A stretch of 31,760 bases of DNA from a virus: the IMG/VR virus record IMGVR_UViG_3300032265_002047, positions 1 to 31,760 of that record; one strand, 5' to 3'. Positions 8,523 to 17,285 of the stretch are shown here, piece by piece; the first letter of the stretch is position 1, and every line of letters begins with the position of its first letter. The notes below the pieces were generated by a model. That model was not told where the DNA came from. It saw only the letters and a list, made by a program, of their open reading frames with translations, and searched no databases. The position numbers and the translations under genes were made by a program.

Positions 8523-8536
8523 TAATAGTTCGGGAT
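8507..8536 (-). terminator. Rho-independent terminator of the tmRNA
   Basis: Minus-strand stem ATCCCGAACTA / TAGTTTGGGAT (11 bp including one G-U) with an 8-nt loop, followed by a run of eight T (8500-8507). It begins 5 nt after the tmRNA 3' end. Confidence 0.88.
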
Positions 8537-8541
8537 TGTTG

Positions 8542-8962
8542 TGGAGATGAAGGGACTCGAACCCTTGTCTTACAAAGTAATCATAATACCAGAGATTCAC
8601 ACGTTTAGGATAATGATTTAATCTTACAATCATTCCAAAAGAATTGGGGCCGTATGGCCTACCACCATTCGATTTTCTAGATGAGTTTATGGTGTGTTCG
8701 AATCACACCCTCATAACGGAGTCTCATTCTTCCTACTCGTCTATCCGTAGTGTCAGTTCACATTCTATTTAATTGTCCCATGATGTGTACGGGAGTAATT
8801 AGGCTGCTACAGCGTAATCAGCACCTACGAATGCCATAAGGTCATCGAAGGTCATAGTTGACATTTCGTCAGTTATTGTTTTGTACAGATTTAAAGAGGT
8901 CTAGCACATATCTCTACGTGTGGTACTACCATTCTCATTGCAATCAATTCCATGGCATCCCC
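8542..8962 (-). ncRNA. ssrA: Phage-encoded tmRNA (transfer-messenger RNA)
   Basis: The tRNA-like ends are clear. The 5' end GGGGATG (8956-8962) pairs over 7 bp with the 3' CATCTCC, with one G-U pair, followed by discriminator A; CCA is not encoded. The T-arm reads AAGGG-TTCGAGT-CCCTT. The 5' side continues with GGAATTGATTGCAATG, as in bacterial tmRNAs. The internal mRNA-like segment ends in a frame encoding ...GADYAVAA-stop, the expected hydrophobic proteolysis tag. The length of 421 nt is slightly longer than typical (~350-400). Terminator and promoter flank it. It would rescue ribosomes stalled on broken mRNA, which is plausible when the phage degrades host transcripts. It needs SmpB, which is not in this window and probably comes from the host. 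Phage-borne tmRNAs are known but uncommon. Confidence 0.92.
8799..8870 (-). other. tmRNA tag reading frame
   Basis: The frame ends GAT TAC GCT GTA GCA GCC TAA (DYAVAA-stop, TAA at 8799-8801). No in-frame stop occurs for at least 30 codons upstream. If the resume codon is GAC at 8868-8870, preceded by TAACT, the tag has 23 residues: it starts DEMSTM, runs through TFDDLMAFVG and ends ADYAVAA. Most bacterial tags have 8-15 residues, though mycoplasma tags can reach about 27. The exact resume codon is inferred. Confidence 0.65.
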
Positions 8963-8973
8963 ATATAATTATG

Positions 8974-9005
8974 TAAATATACTAAAATAATTTGAATCTA
9001 CCAAA
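8974..9005 (-). promoter_or_regulatory. Promoter of the tmRNA
   Basis: On the minus strand TTTG (9002-9005), 20 nt, then TATATTTA (8974-8981), and the tmRNA 5' G at 8962 after 11 nt. This matches the Bacteroidota two-element consensus except for the final G. The -7 box also resembles the ATATTTATA late motif, so the RNA could be read by both systems. Confidence 0.6.
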
Positions 9006-9008
9006 TTA

Positions 9009-9365
9009 TTATTTAGAAAATTGTAAAAGATTTGGAAGATATAATTCTATCTTTGGCATTACTTTTGATACAAGTAGTAATGATTTTTTATTTGAATCCA
9101 TAATAGATTGATAATCACCGGATACTCTCCAATCCAAATCAGTTGTTATATAAAGTGGTGAATTTTGATAAGAACTAATTTCATCTTTAGATACTTCATA
9201 AATAAATGAATTTATATCATTTGTTTTTTGTACAAAATATCTTGTTATATACCCAATTTTATAATCATCATCGGTTGGTGATGGGACATGTGTAATTATT
9301 CGTTTACTACGAAATACATCTTTATTATTTTTATGTATAGTATCGTATCTATATATAGAAATCAT
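9009..9365 (-). CDS. Conserved phage structural-region protein, unknown function
   Basis: A 118-residue protein encoded 2 nt after the baseplate hub gene and clearly in its operon. Features include YITRYFVQKTNDINSFIYEV, DLDWRVSG and a C-terminal KVMPKIELYLPNLLQF. From memory similar proteins sit beside baseplate genes in T4-like marine phages, without assigned function. No signal peptide or membrane segment. Position argues for a baseplate or tail-assembly role. The tmRNA promoter starts within a few bases of its stop codon. Confidence 0.7.
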   Translation of the reverse strand: MISIYRYDTIHKNNKDVFRSKRIITHVPSPTDDDYKIGYITRYFVQKTNDINSFIYEVSKDEISSYQNSPLYITTDLDWRVSGDYQSIMDSNKKSLLLVSKVMPKIELYLPNLLQFSK

Positions 9366-9367
9366 AA

Positions 9368-12139
9368 TTAAAATGTTAACTTTTGTTTTAAGTATCCACC
9401 TTTTGGATAATTTTTACCAACGGTAGGTCCACTTCCATCAAATTTAATAGTACTATCATTATTTGCTCCAATAGAACCAAGTCCAAATATAACATTATTT
9501 TGATTAATTTTCCATTCTTTTGCTTCTTTAGTTTTAGTTCCTTGATTATCTCTACTTTGAAATACTCTATATTCACCTGTAACCGTAGTGTACCAATTCA
9601 TTCCTGCAATTGAATGTTCTACACCTGTTATTTGAAAAATTCCATGGTCTGTGTATTGTTTTGGAATTCCAATTATACTAAACATATCACCTCTTCTCAT
9701 TCCAGATGTTCCTAAAACTTTAAATGTATATTTTATTGGAAGTGGATGTGATAAACCTCCTTTATCTGCAAATGCATTTTGTTTAAGTAAATCCAAATAA
9801 GAAGTATCATCATAACAATAAACCCTATAATATTGATTAAATACATCCAAAGATGCTAATCTATCATTCCCATCCCCAACAACAATTTCAACCATTGGGT
9901 CAATTGATATATCAATTTTTTCTAAATTTGAAGTTGCGTTATTTTGCGCTTTTGTTTGCTTATCGGTTTTAGATTTTTGATAACTTGCTAATATTTCGGC
10001 ATTACCAGATTCTATACTAGTTCCTAATTTTTGATTTCCTGCACTAAATTTTTCCGTATATGTTAAAACAACTTTTCCATTTTCATCTTTGATTGTATAA
10101 GTATCGTACCAACCTTCTCCGGCATCTTGTACGTGTTTTTGTTCACTTGATGATTTATTCCAATCTATACCCGTTTTATCTATTTGAGGCTTATCTCCTT
10201 CACCATTATTAACATCTTCTTTTTTTACATCATTTCCAAATACGTCTTTTCCCGCTTCGGTATAAATTTTATCTTGTCCATTAATTTGAACAGCGTTTAC
10301 AAATAAATCAGGATTTTTACTAAAAAATGAATTATCACTAACATTAGTATATCTTTCATTTGGATTTGTTGCTAATTGCAATCTTTTACAAACTAAATAA
10401 TTTACTAATTCACCAGTTAATGACAAATCAAGTGTAGATTCTAAAAAAGGTGATGAAGTGCCAGAATGATGAAAATATTTTACACCATTCGCTTCGTTAC
10501 CCAAATTACCAACCCAGTTTTCGTCAACTACCGTTAATTTTACATTTCCATTTTTACTATCAGAATCATCTTCTACAATTTGAAAAAACCAAAATGAATT
10601 CACTGCCGCCGTCATTTCATTTAATATATCTAATAAAATTTCTCTTATGTTTTTATTTGGTTGTACAATTTTTTCGCAAAACATATCAAAATTTACATAC
10701 AAATCTTTAAGAAATCCCCAATATCCTGGCACTTCATCAAACATAATTCCTTCATCGCGATTTTTTTTAAGTGGTTCGTATTGTACAAAATCAACACCTG
10801 TTCCATTTGCATGCAATAATACGGGTTCATATGTACTCGGCTTTCCAGCAGTAGGCGTAACTTTTATATTTCCTTCATCTAAAAATTCATATTTTGCACC
10901 ACCAAAAAATAAAACTCCAAAGTTAGGAATAACTCCAGGTATTGCTAATGCTTTTTTATTCGTTGAATACATATAAGGAAAAGCACCTATCCTAGCATTT
11001 TCAATATCAATTTTTACATTTACATTTTTTTTACCAATTTTATACGCACTTAAACTACCATTATTGTTTAATATTTCCATAGCTAATCGCATAGAAATAT
11101 ATCTTTGTTTAGATTGTAATTTATCTTTTTTATATGATTCCGCTTTTATACCATTTTCGGGTTTATCCGCATATGGCCAATCTGTAATTTTTAATTTATC
11201 ATCAATTACATCATCAAAATTTATAAAATCTTCTTTACGCAATTTAAATTTACCCGCATCTAAAATATTTTTTATAACTTTTATTATTCTTGTAGCCGGT
11301 AATGAATTAAACATTTTTCTAAATCTTCTTTTTTCAGGAGATGTTTCTTCTGCTCCAAATAAAGAAGCTCCATATGTATCAGTATCGGATTGTTTATCTA
11401 TAACTTTACCATCTGTACCTGTTTGTAATATTTGCTGATGTGTTTGTAAAAATGTTGGTAATCCCGGAGCGCCTCTCATTCTTACTTCAAGATTATATGT
11501 ATCACCTTGTGATGAAATATTACCACCAACTATAAATCCTAAAAAACAATCCCAATCACCCTTTGAAGATACTCTCCAATTGTGCAATTCATTATAATCT
11601 AAATTTCTTTGTGCAATATTATCCACAATTCCCTTTGCTCCTATACTAGTTCCATTTGAATTTGTAGTTGTAATTAAGGCGGTTGCCGCTTGGTCAGTAT
11701 TCCATCCATATTCTACTGCTAAAGAATAACCAGGTTGTAAGAAATATTCTTGCATCATTTCCAATTGGTCTAATGAAAAACAATCAATTGTTAAAGTTGC
11801 TTCTCTAGAAATTTGGTCTTTTCCTTCTTTAACACTAAATCCCGTTACCAACGGTGTTGGTCTTAATCCTCTATCGTGTCCACCTAAAACGGCTTTTCCA
11901 TTAAAGCTTTTACCCAAAACTCCGGTCATTCTTTCATTACCATATATAGATTCACCTGCTGCATCAAACATTGGTAAATCATTATTTGATGTTATTATTA
12001 ATCCTTGATTTCCTTTAACTACTGCTCCTGAAAATACTCTTATAAAAACATTATGTATTGAGGCATAATCATTTTGTCTTTTATAATTTACAAGATTTGA
12101 GTATATTTTTTGGTCGATATTTGTTAATGATGGGAACAT
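9368..12139 (-). CDS. Baseplate hub protein (gp27/gpD-like)
   Basis: A 923-residue late structural protein. The N-terminal ~190 residues include VTGFSVKEGKDQISREATLTIDC and MMQEYFLQPGYSLAVEYGW, a pattern of a beta-barrel hub that positions an axial channel. The C-terminal part (GDMFSIIGIPKQYTDHGIFQITGVEHSIAGMNWYTTVTGEYR, quoted as the span ~845-890) is characteristic of phage hub proteins related to T4 gp27 or P2 gpD. A hydrophilic Lys/Asp/Gly-rich region lies around 660-760. No lysozyme domain is visible, unlike T4 gp5. It follows the LysM protein by 1 nt. Order tape measure, tube-proximal protein, LysM protein, hub matches simple contractile tails. Function from context and motif, not from a search. 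Confidence 0.75.
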   Translation of the reverse strand: MFPSLTNIDQKIYSNLVNYKRQNDYASIHNVFIRVFSGAVVKGNQGLIITSNNDLPMFDAAGESIYGNERMTGVLGKSFNGKAVLGGHDRGLRPTPLVTGFSVKEGKDQISREATLTIDCFSLDQLEMMQEYFLQPGYSLAVEYGWNTDQAATALITTTNSNGTSIGAKGIVDNIAQRNLDYNELHNWRVSSKGDWDCFLGFIVGGNISSQGDTYNLEVRMRGAPGLPTFLQTHQQILQTGTDGKVIDKQSDTDTYGASLFGAEETSPEKRRFRKMFNSLPATRIIKVIKNILDAGKFKLRKEDFINFDDVIDDKLKITDWPYADKPENGIKAESYKKDKLQSKQRYISMRLAMEILNNNGSLSAYKIGKKNVNVKIDIENARIGAFPYMYSTNKKALAIPGVIPNFGVLFFGGAKYEFLDEGNIKVTPTAGKPSTYEPVLLHANGTGVDFVQYEPLKKNRDEGIMFDEVPGYWGFLKDLYVNFDMFCEKIVQPNKNIREILLDILNEMTAAVNSFWFFQIVEDDSDSKNGNVKLTVVDENWVGNLGNEANGVKYFHHSGTSSPFLESTLDLSLTGELVNYLVCKRLQLATNPNERYTNVSDNSFFSKNPDLFVNAVQINGQDKIYTEAGKDVFGNDVKKEDVNNGEGDKPQIDKTGIDWNKSSSEQKHVQDAGEGWYDTYTIKDENGKVVLTYTEKFSAGNQKLGTSIESGNAEILASYQKSKTDKQTKAQNNATSNLEKIDISIDPMVEIVVGDGNDRLASLDVFNQYYRVYCYDDTSYLDLLKQNAFADKGGLSHPLPIKYTFKVLGTSGMRRGDMFSIIGIPKQYTDHGIFQITGVEHSIAGMNWYTTVTGEYRVFQSRDNQGTKTKEAKEWKINQNNVIFGLGSIGANNDSTIKFDGSGPTVGKNYPKGGYLKQKLTF

Positions 12140-12140
12140 A

Positions 12141-12431
12141 TTATTGTATAAAGTTTCTTACTATTCCTAAATAATTAGTTGGTATTCTTAAAATTGTACC
12201 TTCTTTTAATCCTAAAGGCGCTGTATGTATATTATTAGCAGATGCTATTACCCACCAATAAGATGATTCACCATAATATTGATATGCTAATGCATCTAAA
12301 CGGTCACCAGTTTCGGTAGCCACATAGATATCATCATCTCTTAATGGAATATTTGGATATATCTTTGATTGATATACCTCTCTACCATCAATTGTTTTTT
12401 TAGTTGGATTATTTTCGTATCTACTTATCAT
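12141..12431 (-). CDS. Small LysM-like baseplate protein (T4 gp53 / P2 gpX type)
   Basis: A 96-residue protein with a single LysM-like module: VATETGDRLDALAYQYYGESSYWWVIASANNI (residues ~38-70), followed by PLGLKEGTILRIPTNY. Small LysM proteins in contractile-tail clusters, such as P2 gpX and the LysM part of T4 gp53, act as hub or wedge adaptors rather than as cell-wall binders. It is tightly packed between the 688-residue baseplate gene (2 nt) and the hub gene (1 nt). No signal peptide. The assignment is well supported by motif plus position. Confidence 0.8.
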   Translation of the reverse strand: MISRYENNPTKKTIDGREVYQSKIYPNIPLRDDDIYVATETGDRLDALAYQYYGESSYWWVIASANNIHTAPLGLKEGTILRIPTNYLGIVRNFIQ

Positions 12432-12433
12432 AA

Positions 12434-14500
12434 TTATTGAGTAGGTATTTTATATACAGTGTTATCAAAAGTAGGAGGTGTTTGTCCAGCTTTTTGTAAT
12501 GCCCTTTGAATTCTATCATGTGCAGCTTTTGCTTGTGGGTCTGCATCTGGATTTTTAGGGTCATAATATCCAGAATAATTTGTTGTTGTTACCGTTGCAG
12601 GACTATAATTAAAATTCTGCTGTGTAGTTGGTATAACTGTTTGTGCAATCATCGGTTTAGTAGGTGGTACTTTTAATACCTCAACATTAGCTGCACCAGT
12701 ATTTGCTTTTTTACCATCTGTTCCAGTATTTCCAGCTGTCTTTCCATCCGATTTTCCACCTGGGTCTGCTTTTGGTTCTTTATATAATCCAGAAGGTGAT
12801 AAATTATTATTTTTTTCAAATTCATTTTCCACTCCTAATGGTGTTTCGCCAAATCCATATTTTCTCAATCCAAGTGTATTACCTTTTTGTTCAACAAATT
12901 TAAGTGTTACTGCGACATCAATTATTTTTGGCAATTTATAGTTCTTAGTATATGCATCAATACCAATTTCCCAATTATAGTTATCATCTACCGTATAAAT
13001 CAAAGATTCAATAAAACATTCTTTATTTTTATACATATTGCCAATTGTTACTTTTAAAAACGGTGGAATAACTGCACCAGATGCTGTATATTGCTGTGGA
13101 TAAGTTAAGCCCGTTAAAAATTGCAATCTTTCCCAATTTGCTTTTAATTCAATTGGAGATAATGAATATATTTTAAAATTAAATTGAGCCGTTCTTTCAT
13201 GCGAAGTATATGTATAAAAATTAAATGGATTTCCAATCATTTTTTGTGAATCCCAAGTTGGAGAAATTGTTTCAATAAGTCCAGTTATAGTTCCTACAAA
13301 ATTTGCCGCTACTTTATTTGCAATTGAAAAAAATCGTAATGGTATATAATCAAAATCATCTAATGTAGTTTCTGTTCCTGTTTTTTTAGATTCCCCATTT
13401 TCACTTTTATACGATACCGTTTTATTTATAACACTGGTATATCCGCCTCTATGTGGTTCATCTGTCCAATTTTCTACCGATGGATTTGTACTATGACCCA
13501 ATTCAACTACATTAAATAGTTTTTTATTATATCTTGCATCACCATCTTGTGAATATTTTTTTTGTTTTCTTTTTTGTATTATACTTCTTTCAGGAAATCT
13601 ATCATCGGTAAAAGTATCAATACTAATCAACATAGATGATAAATCATGTCTACCAGCTTCATTTTCATTTAATTGGTCTATTTTATCGCTGTATGTTGAT
13701 ATGTTTGATGTTTGAAAATCTCTTACAAAAAGAAGGTCATTAAACTTCATTGCGTTATCATTACCAGTTCTAAAACCAATTTTTGAATACTTTCTATTAG
13801 TAACATATGTTAATCCCGAAATATCTCCATTTGCAATTCCTTCTTTTCTACTTCCTAATAAAAGATTTTTAAGTGCACTTTTACCAGCATCAGCAGCTGC
13901 TCCTAATAAATTTTTTCCAAAATCTTCAGGCTTTCCTTTGATACCGGCTTGTAATATTTTTCCAAATATACTACCAGCTGCATCTTTCTTAATTTTTGCT
14001 AATGTTGATGGTGTTTCTAAAACTGAATTTGCTAATGTTTCTCCACCACCGCCTTTACTAAAATCACTATTTAATACTAATTTAGTTGGTATGATAGTTT
14101 GTGGTACTCCTAATTTTGCACCAATTGTATCTATTAAATTTGTAGCACTTTTAATAAATCCACCTAATAATCCATTTGAACCACCACCATTTGTGGCTTC
14201 CTTCATAGTATCTACAATCTTTGTACTTTGTAATGTAAATTTAGCAATATCTTTACCATATAAAACCGGTGCCGATAAATCTCCTAAGATTCTCAATCCT
14301 GTTGTTTCTTCTTCAATTAAAGTTTCAGTACCCAATACACCATTCTTTCTTCTATTTGTATTCCATAGTTTGAATGGACCACTTTCTAATCCACCAGTAG
14401 ACATTTCAATATCCTTACTATTTTGTACGGCATATGTTTGCTGTGCAGTCTTACCGTTAGCTAATGTTTTGGTTTTAAATAATTCTTCTAATGATGGCAT
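12434..14500 (-). CDS. Large baseplate/tail-tube-proximal protein
   Basis: A 688-residue structural protein encoded directly after the tape measure. Residues ~415-520 show the pattern YTYTSHERTAQFNFKIY, then WERLQFLTGLTYPQQY, PPFLKVTIGNMY and WEIGIDAYTKNYKLPKIIDV, which is typical of phage baseplate proteins that cap or initiate the tail tube and precede a LysM protein (PBSX XkdP-like position; T4 gp48/gp54 by role). The N-terminal ~230 residues are Gly/Ala/Lys-rich and contain GGLLGGFIKSATNLIDTIG-like hydrophobic stretches. The C-terminal ~110 residues are a low-complexity Gly/Lys/Thr/Pro/Gln tail. The exact T4 counterpart cannot be decided here. Confidence 0.65.
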   Translation of the reverse strand: MPSLEELFKTKTLANGKTAQQTYAVQNSKDIEMSTGGLESGPFKLWNTNRRKNGVLGTETLIEEETTGLRILGDLSAPVLYGKDIAKFTLQSTKIVDTMKEATNGGGSNGLLGGFIKSATNLIDTIGAKLGVPQTIIPTKLVLNSDFSKGGGGETLANSVLETPSTLAKIKKDAAGSIFGKILQAGIKGKPEDFGKNLLGAAADAGKSALKNLLLGSRKEGIANGDISGLTYVTNRKYSKIGFRTGNDNAMKFNDLLFVRDFQTSNISTYSDKIDQLNENEAGRHDLSSMLISIDTFTDDRFPERSIIQKRKQKKYSQDGDARYNKKLFNVVELGHSTNPSVENWTDEPHRGGYTSVINKTVSYKSENGESKKTGTETTLDDFDYIPLRFFSIANKVAANFVGTITGLIETISPTWDSQKMIGNPFNFYTYTSHERTAQFNFKIYSLSPIELKANWERLQFLTGLTYPQQYTASGAVIPPFLKVTIGNMYKNKECFIESLIYTVDDNYNWEIGIDAYTKNYKLPKIIDVAVTLKFVEQKGNTLGLRKYGFGETPLGVENEFEKNNNLSPSGLYKEPKADPGGKSDGKTAGNTGTDGKKANTGAANVEVLKVPPTKPMIAQTVIPTTQQNFNYSPATVTTTNYSGYYDPKNPDADPQAKAAHDRIQRALQKAGQTPPTFDNTVYKIPTQ

Positions 14501-14512
14501 CTTTTATTATCT

Positions 14513-16933
14513 TTAATGTGGTCCTCCTAATTGAAAAAAGTTTCTTGTTGTTTTTGAAACGCCTTGTGCTTGTACGGTATTTAATTTTTGTGAATCTACA
14601 TAAAAATTTGAATCTTTGTTCATTATAACATTTGCTACATTATCCATTCTACTTGCTAACATTGCCAAACCGTTTCCAATATTTCCACCAGCACCATTTG
14701 CTAAAGCGTTTGATAATCCTGGTCTAGCTATTATATCATCTGATTTATCAAATTGATATGCTTGTCCTTTTGCCATAAGTACTGGGGTATCATCTCCACT
14801 TGCTAATTCAAAATCATGTGCCTCAGTTGGGTTACTATTCATTGCAGAAACCAGTCCAGCAACTACACCACCAGCTAATGCTAACCCAATAATTCCACCA
14901 GTACTTGCCAACCCACCAAATATTTTTGCAACAGCTGCAGAAAACGCCGATTCTTTTTCAGCAACTGATAACGCTAATCCTCTTGTTTCTAATCCTAATG
15001 AACGAGCTTGCATTATTAATATATCCTGTTCTAATGCAGCTCGTATTGCAGTTTGTTTTGCAGCAATACTGGATTGTATTGCCATAGCTACAGCATAACC
15101 AGCGGCTATTCCCAATACAATTTTTACAGCGGTCATATGTTCCGCAAGGAAACCAAATATTTTACCCAAATCTTGCATTATTGGTAAAAACACACCCCCA
15201 ACTTGTACAGCTATTGCTTTAAATTGGTTTCCCATTTCCGTAACTTGGCCATTTACTTTATTTTGTGCTAAGAATACATCTGTTTGCTTTTTTAAATCGC
15301 CATCCTTTATTTTAGTCAAATCCAATCCTAATTCTTTGGCTTTCATTGCAGCTTCTCTTTCTTCTTTTGATAAATGTGATAATTTATTTCGAATTCCAAT
15401 CTCTCTATTAACTTGTTCAACACTCATACCAGCTGCTTCAGCCAATGCTTTTTGTGTAAAATAATTTTGTTTAGTAAAATCACCACTTCTTTGAATTTGA
15501 TTTAAAGTTTCTTCAGTAGCTTCGGCAAGTTTTCCTTCCATTGCCAATGCTCTAGCTCTATTCAAATTAAATTGACCACCTACAAATGTAGCCGCAGTTA
15601 ATTCACTTCCAATATTTTCTTCAAAATTTAAAAGATGTTCTGCAGTTTTTGCAAGGTCATCTAACGATACACCTAATTTTCTTGCTTCAATTGCTTGCTT
15701 TGTCAATAATTGTATATCTCCGTGGAAAAATTTAGAAGTAGTTTCTGCACTTTTTGCAATTTCTTCTAAAGTCTCTCGAGGTGATACTTTATTTGCAACT
15801 GCCAAATCAGTAACCTGTTGTTGAATACTCGCTGCAGTAGCTGCACTCAAATGTCCAACTTGTTCAAATATACCTTGAACTTTTGCAGCATTTTCAGCAG
15901 AAAGACCAGTTGCTTCAGTTACAGCAGTTAATGCTGTTAAAACTCCTTTATCCAAAGTAGCAGAAGTATCACTAAACACGTTTCCTAATTGGTTTGCAAC
16001 TTCTAATACTTTTGCAGAATCCAATCCCATTTGTCTGAATTCTTTTTCTATTTCATGGGCACTTTTACCAACTTCTTTCATCATATCTCTGGTCATACCA
16101 GTATCAATTCTGAATTTTTCAGCAGCTTTATCTAATTCTGAAAATACTTCCGCTGCGGCTCCTAATAATAAAAAAGGAAGTATATAAAAAGAAGCTTCTT
16201 TAATTGCTTTTCCAAATTTTTGAGCACCATCAACCATATTACCAAGTTCAGGTGGTAAATCGGCTTGCATATCGCTAAATGCTTCTTGTAATTTATTTAA
16301 CCTTTCTTGTGATTTTACCTGTTTTTCTTGGAATTGATAATTTTTTCTTAATAAATCTTGTTCTTCTTTTGAATATCCAACTATTTTCTTTTCAAATTCC
16401 AATCGTTTTATTAATCCTTCTGATAATTTAAATGTTTCTTTACTTGTTTCTTCAGCGGTTTCTAAAAATTCATCCTGTTGTTTGTAGTAAAGCGCAAGTA
16501 ATTCATTATTTTTTGCAAGCTCATCGTCTTTAAGTGTTAATCTATTTTTTTCTAATTCTTTAATTTTAAAAACAATATCAGCAAGAAATTGATTAGCTCC
16601 TTTTTGTGTAATAATTTGTGCTCTAGTTTTTATATCTAATCTTGAAAATAACTCATCTTCTTTTTTAAGATTATCATTCACTTCATCACCCAATTCAACT
16701 TCTGCTTTTTTATTTGCTTTTCTTTTTTCATTTTTAGCAATTCTTTTATCATCCAAATCTATTTGTTTTTGCAGCTCTTTGGTAATTTGTTTTTCAATTT
16801 CGATTTGTTCGCGCAGTTTTTTGGCATGCTTTTCATTCGAAATAGCCATTCTTTCATTAAGAACATCTATTCGTTTATTAGCTAATTCAATTTCTTTTAA
16901 TGTATCTAACCTTGTATCGTTTACAGCTGCCAT
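14513..16933 (-). CDS. Tail tape measure protein
   Basis: An 806-residue protein with a long N-terminal coiled coil (residues ~8-220, rich in Lys/Glu/Gln/Leu), then a region resembling the phage tape-measure minor-tail domain with hydrophobic segments (SFYILPFLLLGAAAEVF at ~245, and VKIVLGIAAGYAVAMAIQ and GGIIGLALAGGVVAGLVSAM near ~620-700), and mostly helical sequence between. Its position after the tail-chaperone pair and before baseplate genes is the canonical one. With the usual rule of about 1.5 angstrom of tail per residue, it predicts a tail near 120 nm, slightly longer than T4. The start ATG at 16933 lies 15 nt after the preceding gene, without its own promoter motif, so both are probably one transcript. 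Confidence 0.88.
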   Translation of the reverse strand: MAAVNDTRLDTLKEIELANKRIDVLNERMAISNEKHAKKLREQIEIEKQITKELQKQIDLDDKRIAKNEKRKANKKAEVELGDEVNDNLKKEDELFSRLDIKTRAQIITQKGANQFLADIVFKIKELEKNRLTLKDDELAKNNELLALYYKQQDEFLETAEETSKETFKLSEGLIKRLEFEKKIVGYSKEEQDLLRKNYQFQEKQVKSQERLNKLQEAFSDMQADLPPELGNMVDGAQKFGKAIKEASFYILPFLLLGAAAEVFSELDKAAEKFRIDTGMTRDMMKEVGKSAHEIEKEFRQMGLDSAKVLEVANQLGNVFSDTSATLDKGVLTALTAVTEATGLSAENAAKVQGIFEQVGHLSAATAASIQQQVTDLAVANKVSPRETLEEIAKSAETTSKFFHGDIQLLTKQAIEARKLGVSLDDLAKTAEHLLNFEENIGSELTAATFVGGQFNLNRARALAMEGKLAEATEETLNQIQRSGDFTKQNYFTQKALAEAAGMSVEQVNREIGIRNKLSHLSKEEREAAMKAKELGLDLTKIKDGDLKKQTDVFLAQNKVNGQVTEMGNQFKAIAVQVGGVFLPIMQDLGKIFGFLAEHMTAVKIVLGIAAGYAVAMAIQSSIAAKQTAIRAALEQDILIMQARSLGLETRGLALSVAEKESAFSAAVAKIFGGLASTGGIIGLALAGGVVAGLVSAMNSNPTEAHDFELASGDDTPVLMAKGQAYQFDKSDDIIARPGLSNALANGAGGNIGNGLAMLASRMDNVANVIMNKDSNFYVDSQKLNTVQAQGVSKTTRNFFQLGGPH

Positions 16934-16948
16934 ATATGAATACTAATA

Positions 16949-17197
16949 TTATACTTCTAAATCTTTATCAGAAATTAACCCAGATGCTACTAATTTTTTC
17001 CAAGTTTCTGGGTCTTTTTGTTTTGCTTTTTTTAAATAAGGTATATAAGATTTACCTATTTTTTCCATATCATTATCCAATTTTTTTAATACAGGATCTG
17101 TATTAATTACGTTTTGCAAAGATGTTGGTTTTTTTTTACCAAACCATCCCCAAAATTCATTAATCTTTTCTTCCGATAATTTATATCTTTTTGCCAT
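16949..17197 (-). CDS. Small Lys-rich protein before the tape measure, unknown function
   Basis: An 82-residue, basic, helical protein starting MAKRYKLSEEKINEFWGWFGKKK and ending LISDKDLEV. I chose ATG 17195-17197 over the upstream ATG at 17242. The longer version would read through the promoter motif at 17223-17232 and begin beside a terminator, and its extra 15 residues look like translated promoter DNA. The gene is 15 nt from the tape measure start. No known domain. Position suggests a tail-assembly or tape-measure-associated role. Confidence 0.75.
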   Translation of the reverse strand: MAKRYKLSEEKINEFWGWFGKKKPTSLQNVINTDPVLKKLDNDMEKIGKSYIPYLKKAKQKDPETWKKLVASGLISDKDLEV

Positions 17198-17222
17198 TTT
17201 ATATATGTTTACAATTATACTT

Positions 17223-17232
17223 CTATAAATAT
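17223..17232 (-). promoter_or_regulatory. Candidate late promoter of the tape measure operon
   Basis: Minus-strand ATATTTATAG is 25 nt upstream of the chosen ATG of the 82-residue protein. It lies 13 nt downstream of the hairpin terminator at 17245-17285, a clean terminator-promoter boundary. Confidence 0.55.
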
Positions 17233-17244
17233 CCATATACAAAA

Positions 17245-17285
17245 AAAGTTAGGATTTTGAGAAATTATCTCTTTATCCTAACTTT
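17245..17285 (-). terminator. Hairpin terminator overlapping the end of the tail chaperone gene
   Basis: Minus-strand arms AAAGTTAGGAT and ATCCTAACTTT (11 bp) enclose a smaller GAGA/TCTC helix, followed by a T-run (17241-17247). The 5' arm encodes the last residues of the 73-codon frame (SKVRIKR-stop). Confidence 0.82.

Noticed and set aside
8426-8608. Plus-strand 60-codon open frame
   Set aside because: It is antisense to the tmRNA 3' end; the stretch DEGTRTLVL is the complement of the T-arm, a common false ORF.
8391-8633. Minus-strand 80-codon open frame
   Set aside because: It crosses the rimK start, a promoter, a terminator and the tRNA-like end of the tmRNA. Its sequence is translated structural RNA.
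8680-8715. Possible plus-strand tRNA with T-arm-like GGTGTGTTCGAATCACACC
   Set aside because: No anticodon arm or matching acceptor stem is found around it. It lies inside the tmRNA and fits an internal helix of that RNA.
17198-17242. Upstream ATG extension of the 82-residue protein
   Set aside because: The extension covers the promoter-like motif and reads MYMDIYRSIIVNIYK, unlike a conserved N-terminus. The start at 17197 is preferred.
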